Shown in pieces: positions 21,701 through 33,725 of a DNA stretch of 64,000 bases. The translations under genes were made by a program, and so were the position numbers. Origin of the DNA: Leptodactylus fallax (Eukaryota > Chordata > Amphibia > Anura > Leptodactylidae); the NCBI GenBank assembly GCA_947044405.1, contig CAMRHE010000077.1, forward strand, positions 4,741,501 to 4,805,500, written 5' to 3'. The notes beneath the pieces were generated by a model that saw only the letters and a program-made list of their open reading frames with translations, was not told where the DNA came from and made no database searches. Each line of letters begins with the position of its first letter. Position 1 is the first letter of the stretch.

Positions 21701-24555
21701 GGGTGAGATTTGGGGTCTGAATGAGTTTAGAAGGTTTGGTTTTCAGACTAACTTATATTAAACATTATTGTAAATAGTTTTGTAAAAGTTAGCAAAATAT
21801 TAAGATTTTAGGGGAGAACTACAGTATATGCCAGTGTTTTGGCAAAAAAAAAAAGTTTACAAATTTTGGCTCATGCCTGTTTTGCATATAATTTTGCAGT
21901 TTTTCTTCATTATTTTTATGCCACATTCACCATTTTTTAAAAGTGGAAGGTATTTGTATGGTAGCAAGATGTAAAACAGTAGGGAGGGTGCTGTAAAAAG
22001 TGCACAAACATCTCTAGACAGTGTTGTCACTTTGGAAGATGTGCCAGATTTATCAAACATAGCATAGCAAACTCCAGCAGAAGGGACTTCATATTCTTTT
22101 CCCAGTGATAAATTCTCCCCCAAATCTTTATTGTTGGTGTAAGTCTGGACAGCCTCTTTAAGCTCTCCAGCTCTACAATTTATAAGGAAATGCATTTGTG
22201 CCATTTTCTTCTTATTTTCACTGTGCTACAAAAATATGTTGTCTATATTCTGCCGGTCATTATGATTAAGTCAATACAACATTTATGTAGTTTTTGTTAT
22301 GTTTTAATACCTTAGCAAAAATCCAAAACTTTGAAAAAAAAAATTTTTTTTTTTAGACCCCCTAGGGAACTTGAACTCTAGGGGACTGATCTTTACTATT
22401 GCAGTATATTGAGCAATCCCATCACTTCTATTACAAAGAGTGAAATTACTAAAACAAATGTGTCATGGAAGTTGACAGGTCTTCTTTAATACTGATTATG
22501 ATGTGTAATTTCCATTTCTATTAGTCTGGTATTTTTGGATTGCACCTCTTTGTGTGACACATGACACATCTGTGAGGCAACAAACTTTAGAAAATTTGAT
22601 TAATCAAAGATTTTTTGTCTTGATATTATGTCTACGGTTTTTAGAAGTTCTGAATCATATGAGGATTTATTTTTTGAATTTTACCTCATAATGGCAACAT
22701 TTAATATAATATTATGCACTGGGGTAGAATAGGAAAAAAAAAACACAATTGTGCCATTCTCTTACAGGTCTCACCGTACATTAAAAATAACAGGTTAGCT
22801 TTATTCTGTTGGCCTTCAGAAGGCTCCCAGCTACCATGATAACAGGACAGCTCCAGCGATATCTTCCATTAAGTGAGCACCCAGATACACTGGCATCTGA
22901 TGTCTATATCTCTGATCATGGCCACTGCTGGTGAGCCCCTGGTGTGTAAAACACCAGAGACCCCACAGCTATGCCGTCTACTCAGCTCCTCAGAGGGCAT
23001 CATATTTAAAGCCCAAAATCTGACATAATAGTATGGCACATGTCACCAAGGGGTTAATTGGTTCCAGCACATCCTTTGTATATTGAAGCCATTGTAACCT
23101 AAGAACCAAATAATTGGTTCGAAAACCCAAAATGTCACTAAAAATATAAAACAATGAAGAAAAAAAGAAAAAACATAACTAATATAATTAATGAATATAA
23201 ACCTATCAAATTATTACATATAAAAGTCAGATAGAGCTGCTGGAAGCTGTAAATCACTTTCTGGTGGTTCAGGGTCCAGAAAAGTATTGCAGTGCACCTA
23301 AAAAATATGGATCCACTCTCTTCAGTGGGAGAGAGCAGTGTATACAATAATGTATAGTCCATATACTGCAGTTGTATGATCACTAGTTATATATGTAGTT
23401 ATATAACTGATCATGCCTGTTGCAACACTGTTTCTTTTCTTAACAATAATAATAGTAGTAGTAAGTAACTATTAATATACCAGCATATCGTATAGCTAGT
23501 AAAGGATTTATTCCATCCACCTTCTTAGAATCCCAGGGGAATGCATTAGGTACATGTTAGTCTGCTGTGAGCAGTTTGCCTGTTACAGAAAAGGCTTTTT
23601 GCAGAAATTTCACTGACAGGGAAGAGACAAGATCCAGTTACTGCCCCCTAGGAAGTCTGATTGGTCTGTAGGAGTCTTGATGTTACCAGCAAAACAGAAT
23701 GGGTTTTGTGGTCTCTGGAAATAGCAACAAGTGCAGCTGACCAGAGGAGGGCTGCCCCTGTCCCCCTCCTGCTGTGTCCACTGCATGGGAACTTGTGGCA
23801 GACTTCTGTCTGGCTTAGCTGCCTGGGCTGAGGTTTATTTTTCCCTGGTTTTTCATTATCATTCCTTTTTCAGCATTTCTGACTGAGGCATAGCAAGCTG
23901 TGATGTTAAAGAGCTGATTATCCACATGGTGAGTGTGACTCCCCTGGACATGTTTAGCATCAGAATACAGAATACAGCTGCCTATGTGGGTCTTGTTACA
24001 CTGGGACAGCAAATTCCCATTCTGATTGTCTGGTGTTATGCTAGAGATATTTGGCAGCAATAGCTGGAAGGACTGATGAGAAGTATGCTGTAATGTTCTG
24101 AGGATTTTGTGAATGAACTAGACCTGGTGCAGGAACATCCTCTGAAGTTACAGACCTCAACAACACAACCATAAACAGTAAGTGTGCCTGGTTAATGTGA
24201 CAATATTATACTATAGCAAAATCTTGTCTATGTCAATCATATTTGTCTGTATTGACAGCATTATACACCCAGAGCATTCCAGGAATAAAACCCATTTATC
24301 TCCTTTTCCTATCCTTTCTGCTCCAGGATTCCCAAAAATGTTTGTCTTATATATTTAGTATATATTATTAATATTTTGTAATTTTCTTCTTTAGTTTGGA
24401 TAGTAAACTGTCATTGATTGTAGTTTACATTCTAAAATTTGTAAGATTGTTATCCATATATACTTATTAACTTTTTAATGTATACCAATACTTATTTACC
24501 AAACTTACGGGGCATTATTTATTTTTAAGTAAAAATTCTAAACAAAAATCATATC
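21701..24555. other. Intergenic DNA without a recognisable gene
   Basis: I see no exon I can support. The stretch 23500-24180 is relatively free of low-complexity or foldback signatures and ends near AAACAGTAAGTGTG, which could be a splice donor. It could be regulatory or a distal non-coding exon of LRRC3, but there is no direct evidence. Confidence 0.3.
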
Positions 24556-24786
24556 TATAATTTATTTATTTGCTTACTTATATAACGCCAACATATTCTG
24601 CAGCGCTTTACAGATATTGTCAACACTGTCTCAAATAGGGCTCAAAATCTAAATTCCCTATCATATGTCTTTGGAATGTGGGAGGAAACCGGAGTATCCA
24701 AAAGAAACCCAAACAAACACAGGGAGAACATACAAACTCCCTGTAGATGTTGTCAATGGCCAGATTGAACCTAGGACTCCATCGCT
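24556..24786 (-). mobile_element. tRNA-derived SINE with an L2-type tail, 5'-truncated
   Basis: On the - strand it reads GGAGTCCTAGGTTCAATC (a tRNA B-box-like sequence), GGGTTTCTTTTGG, TTTCCTCCCACATTCC, ..GTAAAGCGCTGCAGAATATG, TTGGCGTTATATAAGTAAG. The 3' end is of L2 type, so the L2 machinery probably mobilised it. The tRNA-like 5' end is lost at the adjacent (TA)n tract. Confidence 0.65.
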
Positions 24787-24787
24787 G

Positions 24788-24788
<1 letters not shown>

Positions 24789-24824
<36 letters not shown>
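24789..24824. repeat. (TA)n microsatellite
   Basis: An uninterrupted TA run of about 18 units abuts the truncated SINE. Confidence 0.95.
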
Positions 24825-24825
<1 letters not shown>

Positions 24826-24826
<1 letters not shown>

Positions 24827-25230
24827 CCAGATAACTGAGTATATAAGTGATATAAGAGACAATTGATACAATAAAATTTAATGTTTCTTTACAGATACAG
24901 GGACACATTTAACTTGTTGCACCTTACTTTTGTAGTGTGCAACATATCACCATATTTATGTAAAAAGTTCACCCTTTCTATGAGACTTACCATAACTTTG
25001 GCGTATTATAAGGAATGACACAAAAGACAAGCTAGACCTGTAGACAGTCCTTTTCACAGTTTTATAGCTATAACTGCTGCCTAATATTTTAAGGAATTGG
25101 CTGCATAGATTTACACAAGTAAATTAGAAAGAAAGTATAGACACATACCATCCTGTGCACTCCATTTCCAACAACATTGTACAGTAGTCACATGATAATC
25201 GGCTATGTATCTCATCCAACCTCATTTAAA
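24826..25230. other. Unassigned intergenic DNA
   Basis: AT-rich sequence with no recognisable feature. Confidence 0.35.
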
Positions 25231-25472
25231 CTAGGATGACACTATCGTTTGAGTTTCCATTTCTTTGGTCCCCAAGTGGACCCGATCCGCCTAAAAGGCG
25301 GTAACCCACAGAAACCTGCAGGCCCCATAGACTATAATGGAGTCCGTCCGGTTTCCGCCCAAAATCGGTGGAGAGAAAAGTCCTGCTTGCAGGACTTTTC
25401 TCTCCATATATTTTAAGCAGAATGGGGGGCAGAGTTCCCAAACAGTCCATGAACCCTAGTGTGACCGCAGCC
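25231..25472. mobile_element. MITE, CTAGGTTCACAC family
   Basis: It has a central perfect hairpin (GAGAGAAAAGTCCTGCTTGC / GCAGGACTTTTCTCTC at about 25370-25405) and the shared block CATAGACTATAATGG. The ends AAACTAGGATGACACT and AGTGTGACCGCAGCCTT are eroded inverted repeats. Confidence 0.7.
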
Positions 25473-26255
25473 TTATTCTTGTGGCTATTTTCAGGGATTG
25501 TGTGCAAAAACTCATTGTGGAGAGAAGTTTCCAGCCTATTCCTGGATCACATTAAATTTAGGATAAATGGTGGTTGCACACTTATGGTTTAAGAATTCAC
25601 TGATAACAGCTGCTATAAGCATGCTACTAGGAATATATGTCTACTAATGCTAGAATAATATGATGTGTCATCAGGATGCTATCATTATACACTATATTAG
25701 TAAGTTATTTATAACTCTGAGGTCTCAGGTTGACTGTTAAATAGTTTTACATCTTCTGACAACTTTGCATTGGCTTGTACCGCACTGCAACTTTTATTAA
25801 ATCTGTAGATAGTTAGATTATTCTTGTAAGTCCCTCTATTTTTGCATTTCTAAACAGTGTAGAAATGGGCCTTAGGCACTGTTCACATCTGTGTACAGAT
25901 TTCTCTTTCCAATATAGCTATGACACATGTATTTAAAAAAAATGAAGTGGTAGCGTAACAGATCCTAAAGGATCCAATTGACTTTAATGAAATCTGTCAG
26001 TTTTCATTTGTTTTACTTAGCAAACAATAGAAACCTGATGGAACAAAAGCCAAGTGAAGTCAATTGATGGCATTTGGAAAATTACATTGACAATACTGAG
26101 GGTGTTTCGGGTTTTTTCTGTGAATGGAACAAAACTGAATACTAAAACAAAGGCAACGAAGAGAATATAAATAAAAAGTTGGCCGATGATGTGTAATAAT
26201 AATAATAGATTATGATTTAATATGAATTATTTTGTACACTTCAAAGACAAACGTA
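25473..26255. other. Unassigned intergenic DNA
   Basis: No feature can be supported here. Confidence 0.3.
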
Positions 26256-26257
26256 AG

Positions 26258-26560
26258 GACGGATTTACTAATCCTTTACTAATTTTAGACAGAGTGAAAT
26301 AGGAAGTCAAAAAATGCACCATATTTAAGAGGAAAATTGTTAGATGATATATTTGCTTCTCTAGACACTTTTATCTAATTTTACATCAACCATTGGTTGG
26401 CTTACTTTGTGCCAAATAAGCCATGCCCTTTGTTAAAATAGGCACAAAACAACTTAAAATATATGATACATGTGGTGCAAAGCATGTATAGTATGCTAGT
26501 TTATTGCTGCAAATTAAGCCAAAATTCTGGAACATACGGTTTAGTAAACCTCCTTTGTTG
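26258..26560. repeat. Possible foldback element (GATTTACTAA ends)
   Basis: GGATTTACTAATCC on the left and GGTTTAGTAAACC on the right are inverted, and CAAATAAGCC lies in the middle. The arms are short and eroded, so the element is plausible but weakly bounded. Confidence 0.4.
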
Positions 26561-26904
26561 AGTAGTGTCACCTGGCGATTTTGGTCACATAGTATTGTAA
26601 ACATCCCATTGTCCACAATGAATGGTTCACTGTCATCAATATAGTAAGTTTCTAAGAAATTGGAGGTTGGTAAAATCTAATGTAATATATGGGATATATG
26701 CAGTATATACTGTACAATTTCCACTCTTCAGGGTTATTGTTGTGATTCCACAACGCACTGTTGGAGAATATACATTTCAGTTCTGCTCTACCACTATCAT
26801 TATTGTAGCCTTTGCTGCTGTCAAGGGTCCTCGGTCAAGGGATTGCAGTATATAATTTTTCTGGCAAGATTGGGTATTCTTATATAGATATAGAGGGGAA
26901 ATTT

Positions 26905-27186
26905 AAGGCTAAGGCCCCACATAGTGAGCCACAGCCAAAAAGCATTTCTGATGTGGTTTTTCCTACAGCGCTTTGTACAGAAAGTGAAGTTTCTGCTTCA
27001 ATTATACCTACATGGAAAACGCCAGAGTTTCCTAAGGTATAATTAACATGCGCAACGGTTTTTGAAATCACAGCATGTCCGCTGCAGATATTTTTCTGCA
27101 ATATGTGGATGGGGTTAGCCAGAATCCCATCCTCTTTGCAGGTACTGTAAAACGCTGTGGTTTACGCTATGTGGGGCCTTGGCCTA
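26905..27186. mobile_element. MITE, GGCCCCACGTAGCG family
   Basis: Ends AGGCTAAGGCCCCACATAG and CTATGTGGGGCCTTGGCCT are inverted. The interior has AATTATACCTACATGG and GATATTTTTCTGCA, shared with the copies at 9.9-10.2 and 62.5 kb. Confidence 0.82.
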
Positions 27187-27189
27187 AGA

Positions 27190-28800
27190 CTGTTTTTTTT
27201 CCCCCTATGTCAGTCTTATTACTTCTGGAGCATCTCATGCCAGCGGAGGAATTGATTTAGAGGCACCAGCCAGTTTTCTCGCACAAGTTATGGTGTACTT
27301 GACAACTTTCCCAAAACCAGACCTGCCAGAATTCTCCCACATCCACCAGGGTCTTGGTCATGTTATATGTGATGTGTTCACTGTATGTGCCAGTCATATC
27401 ACAAAATAGGGGTGTAATCGACACATTTTGAGTCCACATCGCAAAAAGGGGGCTTTACAAAAGGAAACAAAAATTTTCGTACCGAGCTACTTGAGCTGTG
27501 ACTCCCGGGTATCGGCTAACAAAAGTTGACAAGTATGAGTTATAGTCAGGATGTCAGCCTGAAGTGTCCTTGTCCCAGCCTGCCTTGATCCCTGTTCAGG
27601 CCACTTGATTCATAAGTGGCAAGCATGGTGGAAAAAAAGAATCATTCTGCCATTTCTGTAACCCCTGCAGAAGTGAATAAAGAGACATGTGCAAGCACAG
27701 CCCCTCCACAAAGACAGGGCCCCTTTCTCAACACACAGATGCAGGTTTGTAATGACACTGAGCTGTAAGACCGGCCCCTCTGACAGTGCAGTGATATCAG
27801 TACCAAAACCAACGACATCCCGGCAAATAGACAGTGCACTGAAGTCAGCTTTGCAGCGGTATTTAACATGGCACATGTTAGAGGATATGAAAGTTCTTTA
27901 AAGATTTCTTGCTTTTATAAAAATAAAATAGAGGGATGAGATGGAAAACCTTTTCTTACTGTGACTGATTGCCAAGGATACCGGAGAAAGGGGAGGGCAC
28001 TCTAGTTAATCTGTTGACAGAGAATGCGTCTCATGAGATATAATGTGTGTGGCAGCGCTCTATCGGACAGCTACTTCCTGTTGTGTTGCACTCACTGAAC
28101 ATAAGGAATGAGCATGAGTTTTAATATGGTTAAGAAGAGAAATGACTTGGCTAGTCCCAGCTGCTTATCCCCTTCTCTGCAGTCAGCAGAGTGTCAGTCC
28201 ATCACTATGCTGAACAGCTGTCATTTGAGACATACTAGTTACTAGGGAAACACTACTAAACAAGGTTGTCTGGTACCATGATGCTCGCAACCAGTCTGTC
28301 AGGTCTCCAGCCAAAGGTCAGCTTTACACGGATTTGAGAGTGAAGAAAGGACAAAGAGTCTTGGCAGTAATGAGACCACCCTTTCATCCATAATGATCCA
28401 TTTTTTCCTCAGTGATGGATCCCATAATGACCACATCAGATTTCTTTCAAGTACTATGGGGGTTTTTTTTATTACTGGATAGAATATCATACAGAGCAAG
28501 CAACACAATTCTAACTGTCAAAGAGCAATGGAAACCTCAATGAAAAGAACTAACTCAAGTGTCAAGAGAGCTGACCTCATGCACACTCTACTGTACTTTA
28601 TGATACATTTTTGAAAATTTCAAGAAAACGAAGAAAACCACATGAAAAATGTAACGCACAGTTTGCCATTTCTGCACCTCACAGGGCTGAAGGAACATTT
28701 GGGCATGATCCTTAAACTGTGAATTTACTAGGTACAGTCCATGTTTAATCCAAAAGTTGCACAGCAAAGTATAAGAAACAGAAAACATAGAAACAACGGA
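27190..28800. other. Unassigned intergenic DNA
   Basis: No recognisable exon, RNA gene or bounded repeat. Small frames at 27.6-27.9 kb lie on both strands over the same bases and are not credible. Confidence 0.3.
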
Positions 28801-28802
28801 AC

Positions 28803-28868
28803 AGATTAAAGGGGTTGTCCAGGAATGTATTTTTTATGGCCTATCTATACATCATATATACTGTAACA
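28803..28868. mobile_element. Left end of a GTTGTCCAGGA-type MITE interrupted by a hAT element
   Basis: AAAGGGGTTGTCCAGGAATG matches the terminal repeat seen at 18332. The hAT element begins 66 bp further on. I could not place the matching right end. Confidence 0.5.
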
Positions 28869-29638
28869 CAGTGGCATAACTAGGAATGGCTGGGCCCCAA
28901 GGCAAGCATTTGAAATGGCCCCCCCATCCCAGCATCTGCCCCCCGGTAACCCCCCCCCCCACACAAACCGCATTCCTGCACACAATATTATGCCCCATAT
29001 TGGCCCCAACAAACACTATTATGCGCCATAGTGGCCCCTGCACACACTATTATGCCCCATAGTGGCCCCTGCACACAGTATTATGCCCCATTGTCGACCA
29101 CCCATGAACAATTATTATACTCTGGGGTCTTTTCAGGCCCCAGGGTATAATGATCGGAGACCCAGGGGAGGATACAAACATAAAAAACAATGTTACTTAA
29201 CTCTCCCTGGCTCCAGCACACTCCCCGCTACTTTCAGCCCTCTTCAATGTTGGATGAAACGTCATGTGAGCTAGGTATGCGTCGCGAGGCATAATGACGC
29301 CGGCCTGGACCACGTGACATCTAGGATGTCACCAAAGAGGCGAAGACTTCCAGAGTGCAGGAAAAGACCCCAGAGTATAATAATAGCAGTGTTTGTGGGG
29401 TTCGCAGGCCCACGGCCTTACTTACCGATCCCTGCTCCTGCTCACGGCCGCCTCCGCTTCCGCAGAATGGCAGGAGCGGGGATCGGTAAGTAAATAGGGC
29501 CCATTACCTGCTGGTGTTACTCCAGCAGGTAACGGCCTATTAAAAAAAAAAAAAAAACATCAGGGGCCCGCCGGGCTTCCTAATGTTCCAGGCCCTGTGG
29601 CAGCCGCTCCTGTTGCTACCCCGGTATTTATGCCACTG
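28869..29638. mobile_element. Non-autonomous hAT-type element, 770 bp, with perfect 8-bp TSD
   Basis: The ends CAGTGGCATAAC and GTATTTATGCCACTG form a terminal inverted repeat of about 11 bp. They are flanked by the direct repeat CTGTAACA at 28861-28868 and 29639-29646. An 8-bp target duplication with CAG..CTG ends is diagnostic of hAT. The interior has a short array of ~30-bp units (ATTATGCCCCATAGTGGCCC) and a TATACTCTGGGGTC hairpin, both related to the larger hAT element at 59361. It has no transposase. Confidence 0.92.
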
Positions 29639-29646
29639 CTGTAACA

Positions 29647-30890
29647 CAAGTATCACCAAGAATAGTCATAACTATATTGTACTTTGTGCAGCTTCAATTT
29701 CATCAAAATAATTGTGCCAAATTACACAAACATCTAATATTAACCAACATTTATGTTGGTTACATAAGGATATTTAAGTCCTGCCCTTTATTTTGTGGTC
29801 ACTGAATATTGCTGTCCATGAGACATGTCAGTCTTTCTGTTTTAGGGATAGCACTTGGTGATAACCACAAAAGATAATGGGTGGTCCAGCAGGTGTGGCC
29901 CTACCCTGAGTGCACTGAATAGCTTATTTGCATATGGAATAAAAGTTTAATTTTTCTTCAGCAAGACTGCAATTTGACACAAGAAAGGTAAGTTCACTCT
30001 GTCAGTCATCGTCAATAAAAAAATATTTTTATAAGTCTGTAGATCGGGCATTTTCAGACGCAGAGATACCTAATGTGTGTGTGTGTGTGTGTGTGTTTTA
30101 CTTTTTTTTTTTATGTCTGATCTATGGAAAGGGGGGGTGATTTGAACTTTTTCATATTTTATAGAAATATATATATGTATATTTATATAATTTATTTACT
30201 TTTATTTTTAGACTTCTTAGAAGTCTTGTACCTCAGGGGGTCTGATTGTTAATTCAGTACACTGCAATGCTAATGCATCGCAATGTATTATAAAATACAT
30301 AGACTTCTATTACAGGCTGCCTAGCATAGCCTGTAATAGAAACATATTGAAGACAAGCCTGGGCGCTTTCAATAGGCTCCCAGCTATCATAGTAATAGAT
30401 CATGTACTGGGGAACAATGATCACAGGGAAAATGGCGGCGTCCATGTGCCGCTGGTAAAATAATTGGACCGAGGAATCAGTGGGATTAATGTATGATACA
30501 GCACAGACCCATCAGCTATGGTGGCCGTTATTTTTAAAGACCCAACATTCACTATAATAGTATGGTGGATGACAGGCGTAACTTGAGGCTCCTCAACCAT
30601 AATGGAAAATCTGTATTGGGGCCTCTACCGACCTTGTGCCATTTGAATAGAAGTATATTTTATGTGATAGAGGGACCTTTGGGACTCCCTCAGGGTGAAT
30701 CAGTGTCTTTATCACCTTTTTATGTTAATATGTAAATGAGCTATTTGGAGCAGTGAGGGTACTACTATTTCTCAAAGAGGTCATCTCTGTGCCGCCGTCT
30801 GTCCATACCTAACATTCACATTGCCAGAGCAGTACCTGTAGTATTAAAATATTGTTCGGCACTCCGTATAGTAAAGTAGGGTGCTATTTG
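29647..30890. other. Intergenic DNA with a (TG)n tract
   Basis: A TG microsatellite lies at 30074-30096. Otherwise no gene or bounded repeat is recognised. Confidence 0.5.
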
Positions 30891-31049
30891 AATGGCTTGT
30901 CAGAGCCGTATTAGTATAAATGTAAATCCAAGCACCCCGTTGATTATGCAAAAAGTGAAAAAAAAAATTTTTTTTGTTTCACAATTTATCCTTGTCCATG
31001 CAGCAGTAACATGTAGACTTGTGAATACTTGGCAGAGTCTTCCAGACGT

Positions 31050-31097
31050 TTCGGTTGTTAAACCTTCCTCGGTGGGAGTATTCAGGTGCCAAATCAA
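31050..31097 (-). ncRNA. Hammerhead-ribozyme-like motif, left arm
   Basis: On the - strand: CTCCCA, CCGAGGA, A, GGTT-TAAC-AACC, GAAAC, GTC, TGGAAG. Stem I pairs U1.1-A2.1, G-C and G-C, then one mismatch, then U-A and C-G. The core has U4 replaced by C and one extra A after position 9, so it may cleave poorly or not at all. Confidence 0.5.
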
Positions 31098-31257
31098 GTT
31101 GATGCAGTTGCTGCATGCCTGCAGCAATGACATGTGCCTTCTCTATACACCTCAGCTTTACTTGTGGCATATCTCACTATTATATGTACCTGCCTGGGTC
31201 TTCTCTCTTGGCACATTTTGCATATACTCAGCAACTGCATCGTCTTGATTTGGCACC

Positions 31258-31307
31258 TGAATACTCCCACCGAAGAAGGTTTAACAACCGAAACGTCTAG
31301 GAGATTC
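31258..31307 (+). ncRNA. Hammerhead-ribozyme-like motif, right arm
   Basis: On the + strand: CTCCCA, CCGAAGA, A, GGTT-TAAC-AACC, GAAAC, GTC, TAGGAG. Outside it, TTGGCA and TGCCAA, and GAAT and ATTC, extend stem I. Compared with the left arm, the stem I differences fall at different positions, which suggests a once perfect helix. Confidence 0.5.
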
Positions 31308-31345
31308 TGCCAAGAGCAGTACATGTGACTTGGACGAGGCATCAC

Positions 31346-32370
31346 AGCTGTACTATGCGTTTGCCTTTGTTGCATGAAAGAGCTCATTTGCATATTGTCA
31401 AAAACAGCAATATCTTAACCACTGAGACGTCAATTCACAAGAGGAAAACACAGTTTGATTCAGGTGACCCTCGACCTATCTGGTTTGACATGCTGGCTTT
31501 TGGTGACAGACTACCTTAAAGTTGTTTGTATCTAAAAAAAAATTCAATACAAAGAATTATGCTTTTTTTTCATAAAACCGGGAACCTTTTCAACATTCCC
31601 TTTATAGGAACTCTAGATGAAAACATTAAAAACAGCTCTAGATATTTTTTCTGTGCTATTAGCACTGTACATTCGAGCAGGTGGCATTCGCCAAGCATTA
31701 AACCTAGATTGATTTATTGGATCACTTTAGAAAATCCATCTCCATAGTGACCTAAGGCTTGTTGTGTTTTTTTTTTTTTACTTTTGTTTCAGCAGCAGAA
31801 ACCCAGTCCATGCACTTGTACATGAATGTCTGATATTCTGAAATGACTTTGGCTTGTGGTAGTATGGGGTGAGTGGTGACTTTGCTTGTGAGTATTGCAG
31901 TCAAGAACCAATGACTCACCAAGCATTTCCATATTCTGTGGACCTATTCTGCAAACTTGTGAACCCCTGGAGATCATAAAAAGGATGGTCCACAAGTGTG
32001 AATAAAGCAGTGGATGCTTGTTCGACACTCCATTTGCTTCTGTGCTTGAAATCACCATTCCACATGTCCCCTAGAAGTGAATGGAGCGGTGAATGAGCCA
32101 CTACACCAGAATTCTATTCATATGAGACACTTGTGGACTCTTATCCTTTAGACTGCTTAGTGTCCAAAGTGTCTGACTCCCAAGGATTAGAATGTTATCC
32201 TCTATCCTGTGCATAGCAGGTAAATGTCATTGTGGGAAAACCTGTTTTATTACAATAATTTTCTGTTGCCTGAACTAAACTTCACCTGGAAGGTCAACAC
32301 ATTGCCTACTACGGAAGAAACTGAGCCAAAAAATATAATCAGTTCACTACTTCTGTTGGTGACATGGCCT
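31346..32370. other. Unassigned intergenic DNA
   Basis: No gene or bounded repeat that I can support. Confidence 0.3.
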
Positions 32371-32374
32371 CTAT

Positions 32375-32751
32375 TTAAAGGGTTCTCCGGGGGAGTGCTT
32401 CAATACTTACTTCTTCCCTAGTTCTATTTGTGATGAACCATGGATTTGTGGGCTGGTTCTTACCCATGATCAGTAACAGCAGCCCCTGAGTCTGTCTTCT
32501 CTCTCCTCTCCTACGTTAGTTGTTATTTACCTGTACTATGATGGCTGGCAGATCAGATCATTATACTAATAAAGCTAGACCCCTTGGCACAAGTAACTAG
32601 CAGTGAACACAGGAGAGGAGGGAGGAGGCAGAGTGACTTGGGGGCCAGGTGCTGCTTCTGATCACGTGAACTGTGATCCAAAACATCCCAGAGTAGGAAT
32701 AGAGCCACCGGGGAACTAAGTATTGAAACAGTCTCTGGAGAACCCCTTTAA
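32375..32751. mobile_element. Foldback MITE, GGGTTCTCCGGGG family
   Basis: Terminal inverted repeats are AAAGGGTTCTCCGGGGGAG and CTCTGGAGAACCCCTTTA. Inner layers CTTCAATACTTA and TAAGTATTGAAAC also pair. It has no coding sequence. Confidence 0.85.
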
Positions 32752-33720
32752 GAAACAAACTTTTTAAAAAAGTCTAATATCTCATATAGCATATAATATT
32801 GTATATTAAGTATATCATATCAGGGATATCATGTTATCTTCACTTTTATTTCAAACATAATATATTTCCTTCAGAATAATTCAGTAGTGTATCAACTCAA
32901 ATTTGTTTGCATATTTTTCCTTAAAAGCAAATGGGCTATTAATATTCATGGTATACCTTTGTCTTTACTTCTAACAAGCTGTATTTATTACAGAGTAAAC
33001 AAGCTGTCACATTAACAATGAATGAAGGTCTGTAATAAACCTATGTAATCTATGTAAAATTCTAAAGGGCTCATTCCTTACTTCTCATTCACACTGTAAG
33101 TTATTTTACTTAGAAATTACAAAAAATATATAATGAAAGCCATAGCTAATCCAGGTTTATTATTCCAGGATTTCCTATCGCACACATGAAAGGCTATAGA
33201 ATGGGAACTGTTTTTCTGCCTATAATGAGTTTGTTTAAACAGCATCTGACAAGAGATTTTTTAATGAAATGAGCTCCTTTCAGCCTCGGGATTTCATAGA
33301 GAAGCCGAACATCACACGGCAACAGCCAGAGACTTTTCTAAGGAGATGCTGCCGCAGAACAGATGTAAGAGACAGTGAGTGGTGTTAAGAATCTCACAGA
33401 ATACAAATGACCAGAGAACCCTGGAAAAGGCAAAAGGACCTTAATTGGTATTATACTGATTTTCCAACAGAGTTAAAGGGTGCTATATTTAGACGGGCAA
33501 GTTGAAGAATAAAGGGACCCTGCTACAAAAAAAAAAGAAAAAAAAAAGTCTCCTGCACCTTTCCATATATGTGTCATTTCATAATCATAGAAAAGTTACA
33601 AATTCCATTTTTGAATTTAAAAAATGTTAAAAGTAAAAATGTCCAAACTTCCATTGCTAGTAATGCACTTTTCAATTCTATTTATAATAAAGATTTCTTT
33701 ACGAGAAGAGCTTATCTGTA
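32752..33720. other. AT-rich intergenic DNA
   Basis: No gene was found. A run of A with few interruptions lies at about 33521-33548. The stretch 33285-33400 (GAAGCCGAACATCACACGGC to GACAGTGAGTGG) is less AT-rich and ends at a possible splice donor, so it is a weak candidate for a non-coding LRRC3 exon. Confidence 0.3.
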
Positions 33721-33725
33721 ATATA

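Larger units (their letters stand above)
30890..31345. mobile_element. Penelope-like inverted-repeat element carrying two hammerhead-like motifs
   Basis: Segments 31030-31117 (read on the - strand) and 31229-31312 (+ strand) are about 90% identical inverted copies, separated by about 110 bp. Each arm holds a hammerhead-like order: stem I strand CTCCCA, core CCGARGA (canonical CUGANGA with U replaced by C), an extra A, stem II GGTT/AACC with loop TAAC, GAAA, and CGTC followed by the pairing stem I strand TRGGAG. Hammerheads of this minimal type are known in the long-terminal-repeat-like ends of Penelope-like retroelements. No reverse transcriptase is present, so the assignment rests on structure. 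Confidence 0.6.

Noticed and set aside
24556..24786. A tRNA gene
   Set aside because: Only a B-box-like GGTTCAATC is visible, with no A box or cloverleaf; it is the tRNA-derived part of a SINE.
30892..31248. 118-codon open frame on the + strand
   Set aside because: It runs through the inverted-repeat element and changes meaning across the palindrome; chance frame.
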